The notes under the pieces are model-generated. The model was not told the origin of the DNA, did no database searches, and was given only the letters and a program-made list of their open reading frames with translations. Below are positions 23,777 through 35,292 of a DNA stretch of 64,000 bases, one piece after another. Position 1 is the stretch's first letter. The number at the start of each line of letters is the position of its first letter. Made by a program: the position numbers and the translations under genes. The stretch comes from Lineolata rhizophorae (Eukaryota > Ascomycota > Dothideomycetes > Lineolatales > Lineolataceae): NCBI GenBank assembly GCA_010093515.1, contig MU001670.1, positions 1,139,907 through 1,203,906 of the forward strand. Reading direction: 5' to 3'.

Positions 23777-25569
23777 ATGTCTCGCAAAGGTATGGGGAGC
23801 TCGATGGACGAGCAGAGCGCCTTCGTTGCGCCGTCTCACCTCCTTTCTCCATCGGATCCCGACAATCCCATGAACTGGCCGACCCACAGGAGGATCTACG
23901 TGTCTGCAGCTTCGTGGGCATTTGGTTTTACAATGTATGATTCCCTGAAACTAGTCGGCGTTTGCATTCCACTGAACTAAAGTATCCTGTTTTTCAGTGC
24001 TTTCGGCTTGACGGCCTACACTGCTGGTATCCCTGAAGTAGTCGAGGAGTTCGATGTGACAATGACGGAAGCCATTCTCGGCATGTCATTGTATCTCTGG
24101 GGCATTGTTTTTGCGCCCATCTACACTCCGCACTTGTCGGAGAGGTATGGTCGCTCGATCATCTATCTCGTTAGCACGTTCACCTTCGCGTTCTTCACTC
24201 TCGGAGTCGCTGAGGCAAAGAACTTCGCGACTGTCGCCATTTGCCGCTTCTTCGCTGGCCTCACTGGTGGTCCCTGCTTGGTCCTCATTGAGGGTACCTT
24301 TGCAGATATTTGGTCTGCCGATTTGACCAATACGTACTATGCGTTCCTCGGTCTCTCTTCTTACCTTGGAGCTGCTGCTGGTATGACACACCCCTTAAAT
24401 CGTCTTTGGCAAGAGTTCAATCTAATGTCAGCACCAAATAGGCCCCATAATCGGTGGATTCGTCGTCGCTGCTCGTGGCTGGCGGTGGACTCAATGGGTC
24501 ACCATGGTCTTCGCGTGCGCTTCTCTTCTTTTCGGCCTCGGCATGAACGAAACATATGGTCGCGAGATTCCACGTCGTCGCAACCGTTACCAGGGCCGGC
24601 CTCCCCCGAAGCAACCTCCTGCCGAGAGCGGTGTTACACTGAGCCAGATGGTCCGCATCACGGTCATCACGCCGCTGGTCATGGCCGTCACGGAACCCGT
24701 CGTCATCATGTGTACGATCATGCTAGGCTTCAGCTTCGCCGTCATATTCCAATGGTTTATCACGGTCCCGGTAGTTCTCATGGGGGTTTACGGCTTCACG
24801 TTGCAGCAGGCTGGCCTCGCTTTCTTCGCCGCTGTGGGTGGCGCGCTTTTGGCTGCGCTGACTGCGATCATGATTGAACAACTGCTGTATCGTCGCATCT
24901 CCAAGAACGGCCATAGCATGCTCATGAACATCGAGTACCGCCTTATTCCGTCCATGATTGGCGTCTTCATGATACCCGGCTCTCTGTTCTGGATCGGCTT
25001 CACCGCTGACCCAAGCATCCACTACTTAAGCCCCATCCTGGGTACTACGCTCTATGTATGGGGTAATCTTATGATTGTGGTACGTATCGTGTTACGGCTT
25101 TCCGCGTTTTAATGGAGGCATGCTAATTCCCGATCTAGATTTCGATGATCACGTATCTTTTCGATGCCTACCCGCCAGCCGGTACCCTTTCTGCCCTCAC
25201 TCTTCAAGCCTGCCTCCGACTTGCTCTTGCCGGCTTCTTGCCTCTTGTGATTTTAACCAGTAAGCCAACTCCCATATCTCGAGCCCTTGCGTTCGCGAGA
25301 TGCAGTTATTAACACTTGTTGTGCTAGTGTTCACCGACCTCACCGGAAAGTGGGCTCTGTCTATTTTCGGCTTCATCTCCATTCCGCTGATCGCCATCCC
25401 ATTCATCCTCTTCAAGTTCGGAGCCCGCATGCGGATGCGAAGCAAGTATAGCGCCGGCCGGATGGTGGTGCCTGTTCCAAGCCAGGAGCAGCACGAGCCG
25501 ATGATGCGGGATGTAGAACTTGAAACTCGCCACAGCACCGCCTACGAGGGTGCAGGCCCCATGGTCTGA
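23777..25569 (+). CDS. MFS transporter, DHA1 (polyamine/drug) type
   Basis: Five exons (23777-23934, 23998-24380, 24442-25079, 25139-25259, 25328-25569) give 513 residues; all four introns are 59-68 nt and phase-consistent. The N-terminus has the DPDNPMNWPTHRR signature common to fungal DHA1/TPO-type transporters. The first transmembrane helix follows, then SERYGRS (motif A) after TM2 and a GLTGGPCLVLIEGTFADIW helix. About 12 membrane segments are visible, with the long central loop around ETYGREIPRRRNRYQGRPPP. It is a proton-coupled exporter of the plasma or vacuolar membrane; the substrate cannot be deduced. No regulator or biosynthetic gene lies beside it, and spacers of 2.5 and 1.3 kb isolate it. 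Confidence 0.92.
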
Positions 25570-26917
25570 TCAAGCTCCTGCACTGAATTGAGACTATTTT
25601 GTCGGTGAGAAGATCGCGCAGTTTGTCGACATAATGGGGGTGAGTTAGTACTTTGCTATTTATGGCGTGGTAACGAGGGCGCGGGATTTTTCCCTGGTCG
25701 GAGTGCATCAGTCTACTTAGTTGACATTCTTAAATGGTTATAGAGCCGAGGGGATCCCATAGCTCGGGGACTGCGTTAATACATCATATGTCAAAGTTTT
25801 ATGACGAGAGCGTAGTGGACTATAACTGTTCCATCTGGGATTGGTTATCGTGCACGTCTATCCGCAGACCATCAATCGGGGCTAGAGTCTGAACCACATC
25901 ACGACCTAGTATGGTTTGTGGAGAGTTTGATGACTGCATTTATTAAATTGAATGAGAAACAACTTGTCTACGGGGGTAGAAATTAACGGTATATCTACTT
26001 TACATTTTACAATACTCCGAGTGCGTGATGCCTCTTCACTGCCCGTGAAACTAATCTACCAAATTCATCGGAGTGAAAAGCGATACAAAGTAGCCACGGG
26101 GCCATCTCGCTATTCTTTGATGATGCTGGATTAAAATTTGCTCCCGCTATAGTAAGACGAGCATTTCGCAGTCCTGGCGTCCATCCAAAGGCCGGTGGTA
26201 GGGGGTCTAGTTTCGAGCTTAGGCGCTAGTTCAACAAGTTCTGGTATAAATAAGTCCAATGTAACGAAATATACTTCCAAAAGTCGATGAATTAGGGCCT
26301 AGAATTGGGAAGGATCATCTTAGTGTATGGAATCCTATCCACAGTTCGAGTTTGCAGACCTACCTATATAGAAGCTCTATCCTTTTTTTGCTTTGCAAAA
26401 GTACGCACATAAAGTAAAGCTATCGATAGACTACGCTATATTTAGAGTTAAAATAACGAAACGGCAGACCTAAGTGATGCAGGTAGCTCTTCTACAGGAG
26501 GGGCGAAGAACAGTATTCTAGCAAAGTGAACGGACAAAATCGCGAAGCAGAGCGCAACAAGTGCTTCTAATGCTAGGCGCTTCATATTCGCTGTCCAAAT
26601 GCACACAGATCGGACCCGAAAAACCTTTCGTTAGGGCCTCGTCAGCGGCAGAAATATTATCATTTACGGTCGTGGTCTTACAATCTATTCTAGGTGGACG
26701 TAACGCACGACAGAAACTCCATCCAGCCAAACACTCCAATCGCACTCAAGAGGAACGCCAACTCAACGAGAAAACATGAGCGAAACACCCTATCGTCGTT
26801 AAGTACGTTAGCCTGCCCCGCATCCAGCCACCCAAGAGACCATAGCCATACAACTCCCAACCCACTGCTACAACACTATACCTATTGACCTCTCTCTTAC
26901 CTACACGCTGCCTAAGC
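25570..26917. other. gene-free AT-richer spacer
   Basis: 1.3 kb between convergent genes. Composition is AT-richer than the flanking coding DNA and stop codons are frequent in all frames. I recognise no transposon remnant or gene. Confidence 0.55.
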
Positions 26918-29900
26918 TCACAACTTACTCCTCACCGCCTCCAACCTAAACTTCACATCCCTCAGCCCCTTGCTCGCGGGTCTCCACTCCTCAAAGAGCC
27001 TCAACAAGTCCCTCGTCTCAGGCTCGTGGTCCCTCCTCACCGCCTCCTCCTCCAACACCCCGCGCATCGCCCACGGTAAGAAGAACGGATTCGCGTCCTT
27101 GCCCCCCGGCGGCGCCGCGTACGGCGTCGCCTCGAGCGTGACGCCGCGCGCGTGCGCGCCCGAGAGGATGCGCCACGGGGACGCCGACGACGACGAAGCG
27201 GCCGAGGAAGCCGCGGCGCCGCTCGCCGAGGCGGGCCGCGTCGACGCCGACGCCGCTTCCTTCGCCGCCGCAGCAGCGGCGTCGGCCCCGCTCGCTGCCT
27301 CCGCCGGCGACATGGCCGTCGGCAGCGACGTGGTCTCGAGCGCGAACCGGACGGCCTGCTCGTAGACGGCGGGGTCCTCGTAGATGCGAGAGTGGCCCTC
27401 GCCGGAGTAGAGAGAGCCGGCTAGGGCGGGCGAGAGCTCGCGTACGAGGCCATGGTCGGGCACGCCGCGGTTGCGCAGCTTGAGCGCGAAGCCGACGAGG
27501 TGCGTGATGAAGTCAGGGGCGTGGATGCGGCCGTCGACGAAGACGGCGCGGTGGATGTAAGGGTGGGACACGTTTGCGAAGGTGGAGGACTAAACAAAAA
27601 TGGCGAGATTGTTAGCTGACATCGGAAAGATTTAATTAGGTAGCCGTGTTGGGATAGAAATAGATCGAACTTCTTATTGGGAAATAAAGGTGGACAACTC
27701 ACCTCCAGCGACACCAGCTGATCATCAATACTCCCCACATACGTGATCCTGACTCCAGCCGCCAATACCCTCTCCAACGCCTTCCGATACGCCACACTAA
27801 CCCCGCTCTCCCACCTCGCAAACTCAAAGAGCTCCGCCGCACTGTTCCCAAACAGTCTCGTCCTGTACTCACCCCAGGGCCCCAGATTGACCCCGGCCAT
27901 CGCACACACACCCATCCGAGCTCCGGGCTTGACGCACCCGAACTCGACCAGCTTAGCTAGCAGCATGACCGCGACGGGCACCCCCTGCGAATGCGCCGCC
28001 ACTAGGATGAAGTCCGCCCGCTTGAGCGCGTCCACCCAGTTGAGCAACAGCCGCCAGAGCGTGTCGACGCGATCCGCGATGGTACCCTCGCCTTCGAGCG
28101 CCACCTTCTCCACCTCGCACTCGGGCCCCTCGCCGCACCACGCCTGTATTGCCGCCGCTGCCATGTTCGCGAACCGGATGCTTGTCCCAGTTGGGTGGCC
28201 TAGCACGGAGCGTAGCAGAGGCGCCGGGAAGTAGCCATGCACGCCGATGGCGAGGGCATGTTTGGGCCGGTGCGGCGTCGGCGCAATGCAGACGTGCGGC
28301 CGGGGGGTCGGATGCGAAGGGTCCGAGGGACTGGTGCCGGGGGGGTTGCTGAGAAGGTATCGGCGGAGTTGTTGCCAGTAAGACGGGGTTTGAGCCGGTG
28401 GGTAGGTGTTGTATAGGGAAGGCAGGATGAGGTTCTCGCTAGTCAGGGCCTTGGGTGCGGCGGTGGGCGGCTTAGCTGAGGGCGCGGTAGTGATGTCAGT
28501 GGTGGATGTTGTGGTTGAAAGACCGGACGGAGTGCCGGTTGCGGATGACGGTGCTCTTGCTGTTGCTGCTACCGCACCAGATGTCTCCGCAGTCTTCCCT
28601 CGCGTCGGACTCTGCGACGGTGTTCCCTTCATAGGCGTTCCCGGCTTACTCCCAGACGCTGTAGCCCCGTCCATCGCCTTGACCCTCTCTGGCGCTGACT
28701 TGGCTGGCTCTTTCGGCTTCTCCTTCTGCGTATCCTTCGACGCCGCAGGCCTCTTGTCCTCGTGCTCGTTGAACTGAGCCGCCTCCGGCTTCGACTGCGA
28801 CGGCGTGTCCGCGACGGCAAGCTCGCCGACCTGCTTGTGCGTTGAACCTGCATCTGACGCCGAGCCATCGCTGTCATCTTGCCCCTTGGGTTTCTCCCGC
28901 GACCAGAAGGCCCATCCTGAGGACTTGGACCTTTGCACTGCGGCTTTGGAGTCCGCAGGTGGAGGCGCAGGCGGCGATTCTGCGGGCGGAGGATTGGGAC
29001 TCGACGCCATGGGCTCCGTTGCGGAAATCGCGGTTCGTTGTGCCGCGTCTGTAGGAGCCTGGTTGGTTTCAGCAGGTGGTGGAGCAGCAGGAGGGTTAGA
29101 TTCAGCATTCTGGGCCGAGCTCCAGAGCCAGAACCACGACGATCGCGAGGGCTGCACTGTTGTCGTCTCTCTTGCTCCAGATACCGTCTTCGATTCAGGC
29201 TTGCTATCTTCCTGCGGCTGAGTGCCGCCATCCGCCGTTGCTGTAACATTATCAGGATGGCCACCGCTCGTCTGATCTTTGCTGTCATCGGTGCCTTTCC
29301 CCACCGCCTCGCTACGCCCTTCCTTCCCAGCCTCTCCCTTTCCCTCTTCGCCTTTCGTTCCTTCCGCCGCGTCACCATCACCGTCTGGCTTCGACCACCA
29401 CCCTCGCCAGCCATAATAAGTCGCGTAGCTCGCGTATGACATATATGTCTGCTTCTGCTGCTCCTGAGCGCTCGCAGTCTCCTGTTCCTTTGTCTTGGCC
29501 TTGTCGTCCGCCTCGCCATTTTTGTCTTCGCCGTCATCTCTTTTCTCCTCCCCCTCCTTATTACCATCACTCTCTGACCCCTTCCCCTCACCGTTGTCTT
29601 CGCCGACCAAACTCGACCGCGACGCGTTGCCTCCGCCGCTGCTCGTCACGTTGACCCGCGTCGCCTCGGCTGCTAGAGGCATCCCCTTGACGCTGCCGCT
29701 CGGCTTGCGCCGCATGCTGCCAGACAAGAAGCCGCTGCTACGGCGCGGGGTGGACGCGTTCGGCGGCGCCGGCGTTGTCGTTCTGCTTGCACTGCCACCA
29801 GCGGCGCCGTTGCTAGTGGTAACGGTGGGTTTCTCGCGTCCGCTTTGTGCATGACCACTGCTGGGACCTTGCTGCTTGTCATTGGCGTTGTCTACGTTGT

Positions 29901-30372
29901 CTTTTTTGGAGCTACTAGGGCTGGACCGCGCGGCTGCGACGATGTGCTCGGTGGCTGTGCCGGCAGCGGAGATACTCTCGCGAGCGACTTGGGTGATAGG
30001 ACTGGCTTTGGAGCGCCACGATGAGGTGGCATACCAGGCAGACTTTCGGGGTTTGTTATTTGCGGGAGAGGTGGAGGCGGGCGCAGGTTGAGGGTCGGAC
30101 GAGGGCGCGTCGGACATGGGGTGATCGGATTGTTGCTGTTGCTGCTGGTGCTGAGGATTGGAAGGTGGGGAAACGGGCTCTTCGTCATTGTGCGTTGAAT
30201 GATCGCCCTTGACGCTCTCATCTGCTGTTTTATTCTTGTTCGCGCCAGCTGCTCCAGGCGTTGTTGTTGTTGTTGTTTTTGTGCTAGCACACTCCTCGGC
30301 GCCCGTGGCTGCTCTTGTTGCGGCGGCTGCTGCTGCCTTGGGGTTCGGCTTGGACTTCTTGCGTGGTCCCAT
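26918..30372 (-). CDS. YML020W-like alpha/beta-hydrolase with C-terminal SKL
   Basis: Two exons (27703-30372, then 26918-27589; 113-nt intron) encode 1113 residues. The first 640 or so residues are low-complexity and acidic/Ser-rich, with recurring Trp-rich motifs (SAWYATSSW, YGWRGWWSKP, SSWFWLWSS, GWAFWS). A folded alpha/beta-hydrolase region follows, with a nucleophile-elbow-like AHSQG motif at about S795. The second exon has HPYIHRAVFVDGRIHAPDF. The family, named after uncharacterised yeast YML020W, has no established substrate. The last three residues are SKL, a canonical type-1 peroxisomal targeting signal, so import into peroxisomes is an inference worth testing. It is divergent from SPB1 (491 bp). 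Confidence 0.82.
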
Positions 30373-30863
30373 GGCGGCGAGCTGGCCAGGCAAGCCGAAG
30401 GGGAACGGCCGTTTCCTCTCGGCGGGATCCGTTGTTCTGGGCCGTGCTCAAGTAAGACCGTGCATTTGAGGAAACATTCGAAATAACGAGCGTGTCTATG
30501 TGGCCGTAGGGGAGCAGAGCGGAGGGTGGTGGTACCTTGGCCGAGGCGGCAGCTCCCGATGACTTCGGCGTCATACGGTCGGCGCAGGCTCACGGGCCGC
30601 CGGGCGCGGGCGCCACGTTGAGCGGCGGCGACGCGTGGCTGGCCCCGGATGGCATGTGGCTGGTGCGCACGTGATATGCAGCGGCGTTGCAGGGCGGTGA
30701 AACAACTTGCACGTGACTACATCCGGGCTGAAATCTTGGCGCCGAGGACGACCCGAAGATCGAAAAATTGGTGTCCCACACCACCACTGCTGGTCCGTCC
30801 TACTCCCGGCTCTGATTCCCATCATCTCGCTGCGCAAACCCGCGTGAGCATAGCCAGCCCGCC
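30373..30863. promoter_or_regulatory. divergent promoter YML020W-like gene / SPB1
   Basis: 491 bp separate the two start codons. It must contain both promoters. I see no TATA box; the segment is GC-rich on the left and holds CACGTGA motifs (30669-30675, 30713-30719) that match E-box cores. Confidence 0.45.
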
Positions 30864-33693
30864 ATGGCTGTTCAAAAGAAGGTAGTTATTTTTCATATTT
30901 ATCGAGTACAAAAAAAAAAAGAATTACATGCGCTAATTGGAACTCCGTGTAGCATGGCAAAGGCCGCTTGGATAAGTGGTATAAGCTGGCCAAAGAAAAA
31001 GGCTACCGGGCTCGCGCCGCCTTCAAGTTGATCCAGCTGAATAAAAAGTACAACTTCCTACAGAAGAGCAAGGTCCTGATCGACCTATGCGCGGCACCAG
31101 GTGTACGTTGTCCCCCGAATCACGGCCATTGCCTCTCCATAAGAGCCTGCTAACGAGTCTACGAACGGATCAGTCCTGGCTGCAAGTCGCCTCTACCACC
31201 ATGGCCCCAAACTCTATCCTTCTCGGTCTCGACCTTGCCCCCATCAAGCCTATCCCCCGCTGCCAGACCTTCCAATCGGACATCACCACGCCGCAATGCC
31301 GCGCCCTCCTCCGCCAGCATCTGAAGCATCTGCCCGCCGACACGGTGCTGCACGACGGGGCGCCTAATGTCGGCGTCGCCTGGCTCCAAGACGCATACTC
31401 GCAGGCCGAGTTGGCGTTGCAGGCCCTGAAGCTCGCGAGCGAGTTCCTCGGGCCGGGTGGCACCTTCGTCACGAAGGTCTTTCGCAGCAAAGATTACAAC
31501 GCACTGATATGGGTGTGCAAGCAACTGTTCGCTAGGGTCGAGGCGACCAAGCCGCCCGCGAGCCGCTCCGTCTCGGCCGAGATCTTCGTCGTCTGTCGTG
31601 GGTTCAAGGCGCCCAAGAAGATCGACCCGCGGCTGCTGGACCCGCGCGCCGTCTTCGCCGATCCGGCCGCTCCTGCGAATCCCAACGTCGAAGCCAAGGT
31701 GTTTAATCCGGAGAAAGAGGCCAAGAAGAGGAAGAGGCAAGGGTACGAGGAGGGGGATTGGACCCAGTTTCACGAGGCAAGGGCGAGCGAGTTCGTTCAA
31801 AGCGGGGATCCGATCGCCATGTTGGGTAATTTGAATAGGCTGTCGTTCGAGCAGCCGAGAGATGGGGGTGGAGATTTGGCGCTCAAGACTTTGGAGAGGT
31901 TGCCGGAGACGACGGAGGAGGTTCGGAAGTGTTGCGACGATCTGAAGGTGCTAGGACGGAAGGATTTCAGGCTGCTGCTAAGGTGGCGGCTCAAAGTCAG
32001 GGAGATCTTTGGGCTGTCGACTAAGAGCAAAGACAAGAAACAGCAGTCTGATGCTTCGGCAAGTGACAACCCACCTGGTGCTCTAGCCCACGTTACAGAT
32101 GAAACCCCTGACGGCGACAACGAAGTCGCCCGCGTCGAATCCATGGATGATGAACTTCGTATGCAAGAGGAGCTGCAGAGCCTGCGCGACCAGGAGTCGG
32201 GGCGGCGCAAGCGCGAACGACGCCGCGAAAACGAGCGCCGCCAGCGCGAAATTGTTCGCCTTCAGATGCAAATGACGACACCGATGGAGATTGGGCTCGA
32301 GCAAGCCGGGCCAAGTGGCGAGGGCCAGATGTTTGCGCTTAAGGAAGTCGATAAAGCAGGTGCGGTAGGGCGGGTAGCCAGAGGAAAGATGGCGACTCTG
32401 AGAGAAAAGGAGAAAGATGAGGAGGATAGAGAAAAGGACATAGAGGTGGATAGAGACGAGGAGGATGGGGAGGAGGAAGATGAGATTGACGAGCTGGAGA
32501 AGGAGTTGGATAATATGTATGAGGCATATCAGGAACGCAGGGCGGAGTCGGATGCAAAGTACAGGGCCAAGAAGGCGCGGCTTCAGCGGCAGGGCGGTGA
32601 AGAGAACGAAGAGTTTGAGGGGTTTTCGGACGGGGGTCCGGAAGAAAGCGAAGGGAGTAGTAGTGGCGAGGAAATCGTCGAAGATGAGAGTGGTGATGAA
32701 GGGACGGACGAAGAGGACGGTGGTAGAGCCCCAAAGCAGTTGGTCACGGATCTGGATGGCGAGGGCAAGGCATCGAATGGGCTCACGAAACGGGCGGCGT
32801 TGTTCTTTGATCAGGATATCTTCAAGGGCATCGAGGGCGAGGGTGAGGGTGAGGATGAGGACAGTGGTATCGACGTCGAGACGGTCGGTGTGATGCAGAA
32901 TAGGGAGGAGTTGGAAGCGGATGGCCTTGAAACAAAATCGGCGAGCGAAGAGGGAGACGAACAAATCGAGGAAGAATCCGATGAGGACACCATTCTAAAC
33001 GGCAAGCCCACCCGAGCTGATGATGCTGCGTCCGATTCCGACGCCTCTTTCGAAGTCGTCGCCCGCTCTGCCTCTCGCAGCATCACTCCCGAAGGTTCCG
33101 AGAATGGCGGCGACAAAGACGGTCGCCCAGACATCTCCATCGTAACAGCGGAGGCCATGACGCTCGCGCACGAGCTCGCCACAGGCAAACGCAGCCGTAG
33201 TGCGCTCGTTGACGACGGCTTCAACAAGTACTCTATGCGCGACGCAGAGGGGTTGCCAGCGTGGTTTCTAGACGACGAGCAGCGGTTTGACCGCGGATCT
33301 CAGAAACCTATTTCGGCAGCTGCTGCGGCAGCGGTGCGGGACAAGCTGCGCGCGCTGAACGCACGGCCGATCAAGAAAGTGAGGGAGGCAAAAGCGCGGA
33401 AGAAGATGAAGGCGGCGAGACGGTTGGAGAAGCTGCGCAAAAAGAGCGCAGTGTTGGCCGAAGAGGAGGGCATTAGCGAGAGGGACAAGGCCGAGGGGAT
33501 TGCGAAGTTGATGGCGAAGGCGGCGAAGGCGGGCGAGAAGAAGAGGAATAAAGTTAAGGTTGTGGTAGCGAAGGGAGGGAATAGAGGACTGAAGGGTAGG
33601 CCAAAGGGGACGAAAGGGAGGTATAAGATGGTGGACGCGCGGTTGAAGAAGGATATGAGGGCGCAGAAGAGGGCTGCGAAGAGAAGGAAGTGA
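30864..33693 (+). CDS. SPB1: 27S pre-rRNA 2'-O-methyltransferase Spb1
   Basis: Three exons (30864-30881, 30953-31102, 31174-33693) encode 895 residues; yeast Spb1 has 841. The FtsJ-type domain fills the first 215 residues: SAM-binding DLCAAPGSW is rebuilt across intron 2, and the K-D-K-E tetrad is K31, D117 (HDGAPNVG), K157 (VTKVFRSKD) and E192 (SAEIFVVC). A middle domain, long acidic and charged segments and a Lys/Arg-rich C-terminal Spb1 domain ([20 protein letters not shown]) follow. The enzyme methylates the ribose of a guanosine in the peptidyl-transferase A loop of pre-25S rRNA in the nucleolus and assists 60S maturation. Exon 1 encodes only six residues. Confidence 0.96.
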
Positions 33694-34001
33694 GAGAAGC
33701 GGGGCAGCTACTGTATTTGGATTGGAGATGTTTAGAATAAAGACACGTATGAAATACTTCGTTTTGGCTCTTTGATATTCGCCAGACTACGGATGTGCCT
33801 AAGTGAGTTCTTCCTCTCGTTTGTTCAGGCGTAGGTGATACCAGGCTCGTATGTATTGTACGTTTGGGCCAAAATGCGGGAAAGACTCTTGGTGCGACGT
33901 GCACGGGAAGTTGGGCACACGGGGGTTTGACGGTGACGATAAGCGGCGGGAAGCCTCACTTTGGCTAGAAATCTGATGGGCGACCAAGCGATTTGTAGGC
34001 A
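33694..34001. other. SPB1 3' flank with possible decayed array unit
   Basis: The first 100 or so bases should be SPB1 3' UTR. From about 33865 the sequence shows scattered words shared with the array that follows (GGGCCAAAAT, GGTGACG, CGGGAAG), so it may be a more decayed outer unit; this is tentative. Confidence 0.35.
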
Positions 34002-34810
34002 CAAGGCACGGGCCTAGCCAAAATTTGGTACAGATCTTGAATTTTGGGGTCCACGTTCGATTTTACAGTGCTCGATTACCTGATTGGGCGATCTGTATAC
34101 GATACCGCTGTCGCAAGCATGGATATACCATGTGAGCCACGTGCGGAGGTGACGTGTTGGGAAGAACCTCGTGGGAGGCAGACTTCCCAAGTGCAAGGCA
34201 CGGACCCACCCAAAGTTTGGTACAGATCTTGAAATTCAGAGTACACGTTCGATTTTACAATGCTAGATTGCCAGATTAGGAGGGGCATAGACGCGTACTG
34301 CTACCGCGGGTACGATGGCGCCGGTGAGCCACGTGGGAAGGTGACGGGAAGAACCTCGTGAAGTCGGCACCGAGTGGACGCACGAGCCCGGCCAAATTCT
34401 GGTATACCAGACGCATTAACCGGCTCTCCAAATCTGGAAGTCCGACTTGTAAAATCGAACATGTATGCCAAACTTCAAGATCTCAGTGCGCCATGGAGGC
34501 CCACGTGGAAGGATGAAGGTCGTGGAGTTAGGGCCAATGAAACAAGAGCAGAGCACAGATCCGGCCAAAGTCAGGTACAGATTTTTAAATTCGTTGTATG
34601 TATACGTAGTATGCTTAATGTTCTAGGTTTGACTACCAGATTCAGAATGATACCGTTGCCGCGGGTTGGCGAACCATGGGAGCCGCAAGAAGGGACCTCC
34701 CAGCGCAAAGCTCGAGCCAAGTAGAATTCTAGCGCAAAAGCTGAAATCCAGCGTACATGTTCGATTTTTCGTGACGTTGCCTGGCAGATTGGGAGAGGGA
34801 GGCCGCCCCT
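34002..34810. repeat. degenerate tandem array, units of about 150-192 bp
   Basis: Four to five diverged copies follow one another, starting near 34006, 34198, 34380, 34553 and 34703. Units 1 and 2 share GGTACAGATCTTGAA (34027 and 34219), CACGTTCGATTTTACA (34052 and 34244), GAGCCACGTG (34134 and 34326) and GGGAAGAACCTCGTG (34159 and 34346). In unit 3 the core is inverted: TGTAAAATCGAACATG at 34448 and TTCAAGATCT at 34474 are reverse complements of the unit 1/2 words. Units 4 and 5 are more diverged. The palindrome CACGTG occurs in units 1 to 3. No frame is coding. Confidence 0.8.
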
Positions 34811-35292
34811 GTGCCAGGCCGACCTGTACGACCAGGTCAATCGCAGACTCATGGCGCACAAAAATACATGAAAACCATGCAGTCATTTTGGGTAGAAGAT
34901 GTAACATCTTTGTGGAGAAGAAAATAGTCTTGTTCCATTCTTTTCCACCCGTAGAATTGACGATACCCTCACCTCTCTGCCTACGCCCCGAGCCCGAATT
35001 TCTAAGTACAACGCCGCGCTGCAGCGCCGCCTATTAAAATGAATGCCGAACTACAACAGGAAACAAAGAACTAATGGCTCTCAGGCAACGCTTATCGACC
35101 AAAAAAATAAATATAAGAAAAGGCATACGAGGGAGACAAAAAACAATGAATGCCGTGCCGCCGGCTCCCTTAACTACCAAGGTCCAGGATGTTATGACAA
35201 CTCCCATACCTCATGCAACAAATATATAATCAACGAAGCATTCGTTCAAACATTCTATGTGATCGGTAACCTACTCTTCTATCCCTCCTTCC
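34811..35292. other. spacer, PFK2 3' flank
   Basis: About 480 bp between the tandem array and the stop codon of the leftward 6-phosphofructo-2-kinase gene. It is A-rich around 35090-35150 and probably contains the PFK2 3' UTR. No gene is seen. Confidence 0.5.

Noticed and set aside
32083-32964. 293-codon frame on the - strand rich in Leu and Phe, looking membrane-like
   Set aside because: It is the antisense reading of acidic Glu/Asp/Lys-rich SPB1 codons, which generates Leu/Phe runs.
34002-34810. CRISPR-like reading of the repeated words
   Set aside because: The spacing words are diverged, units are about 150-192 bp with similarity throughout, one core is inverted, and the host is a eukaryote.
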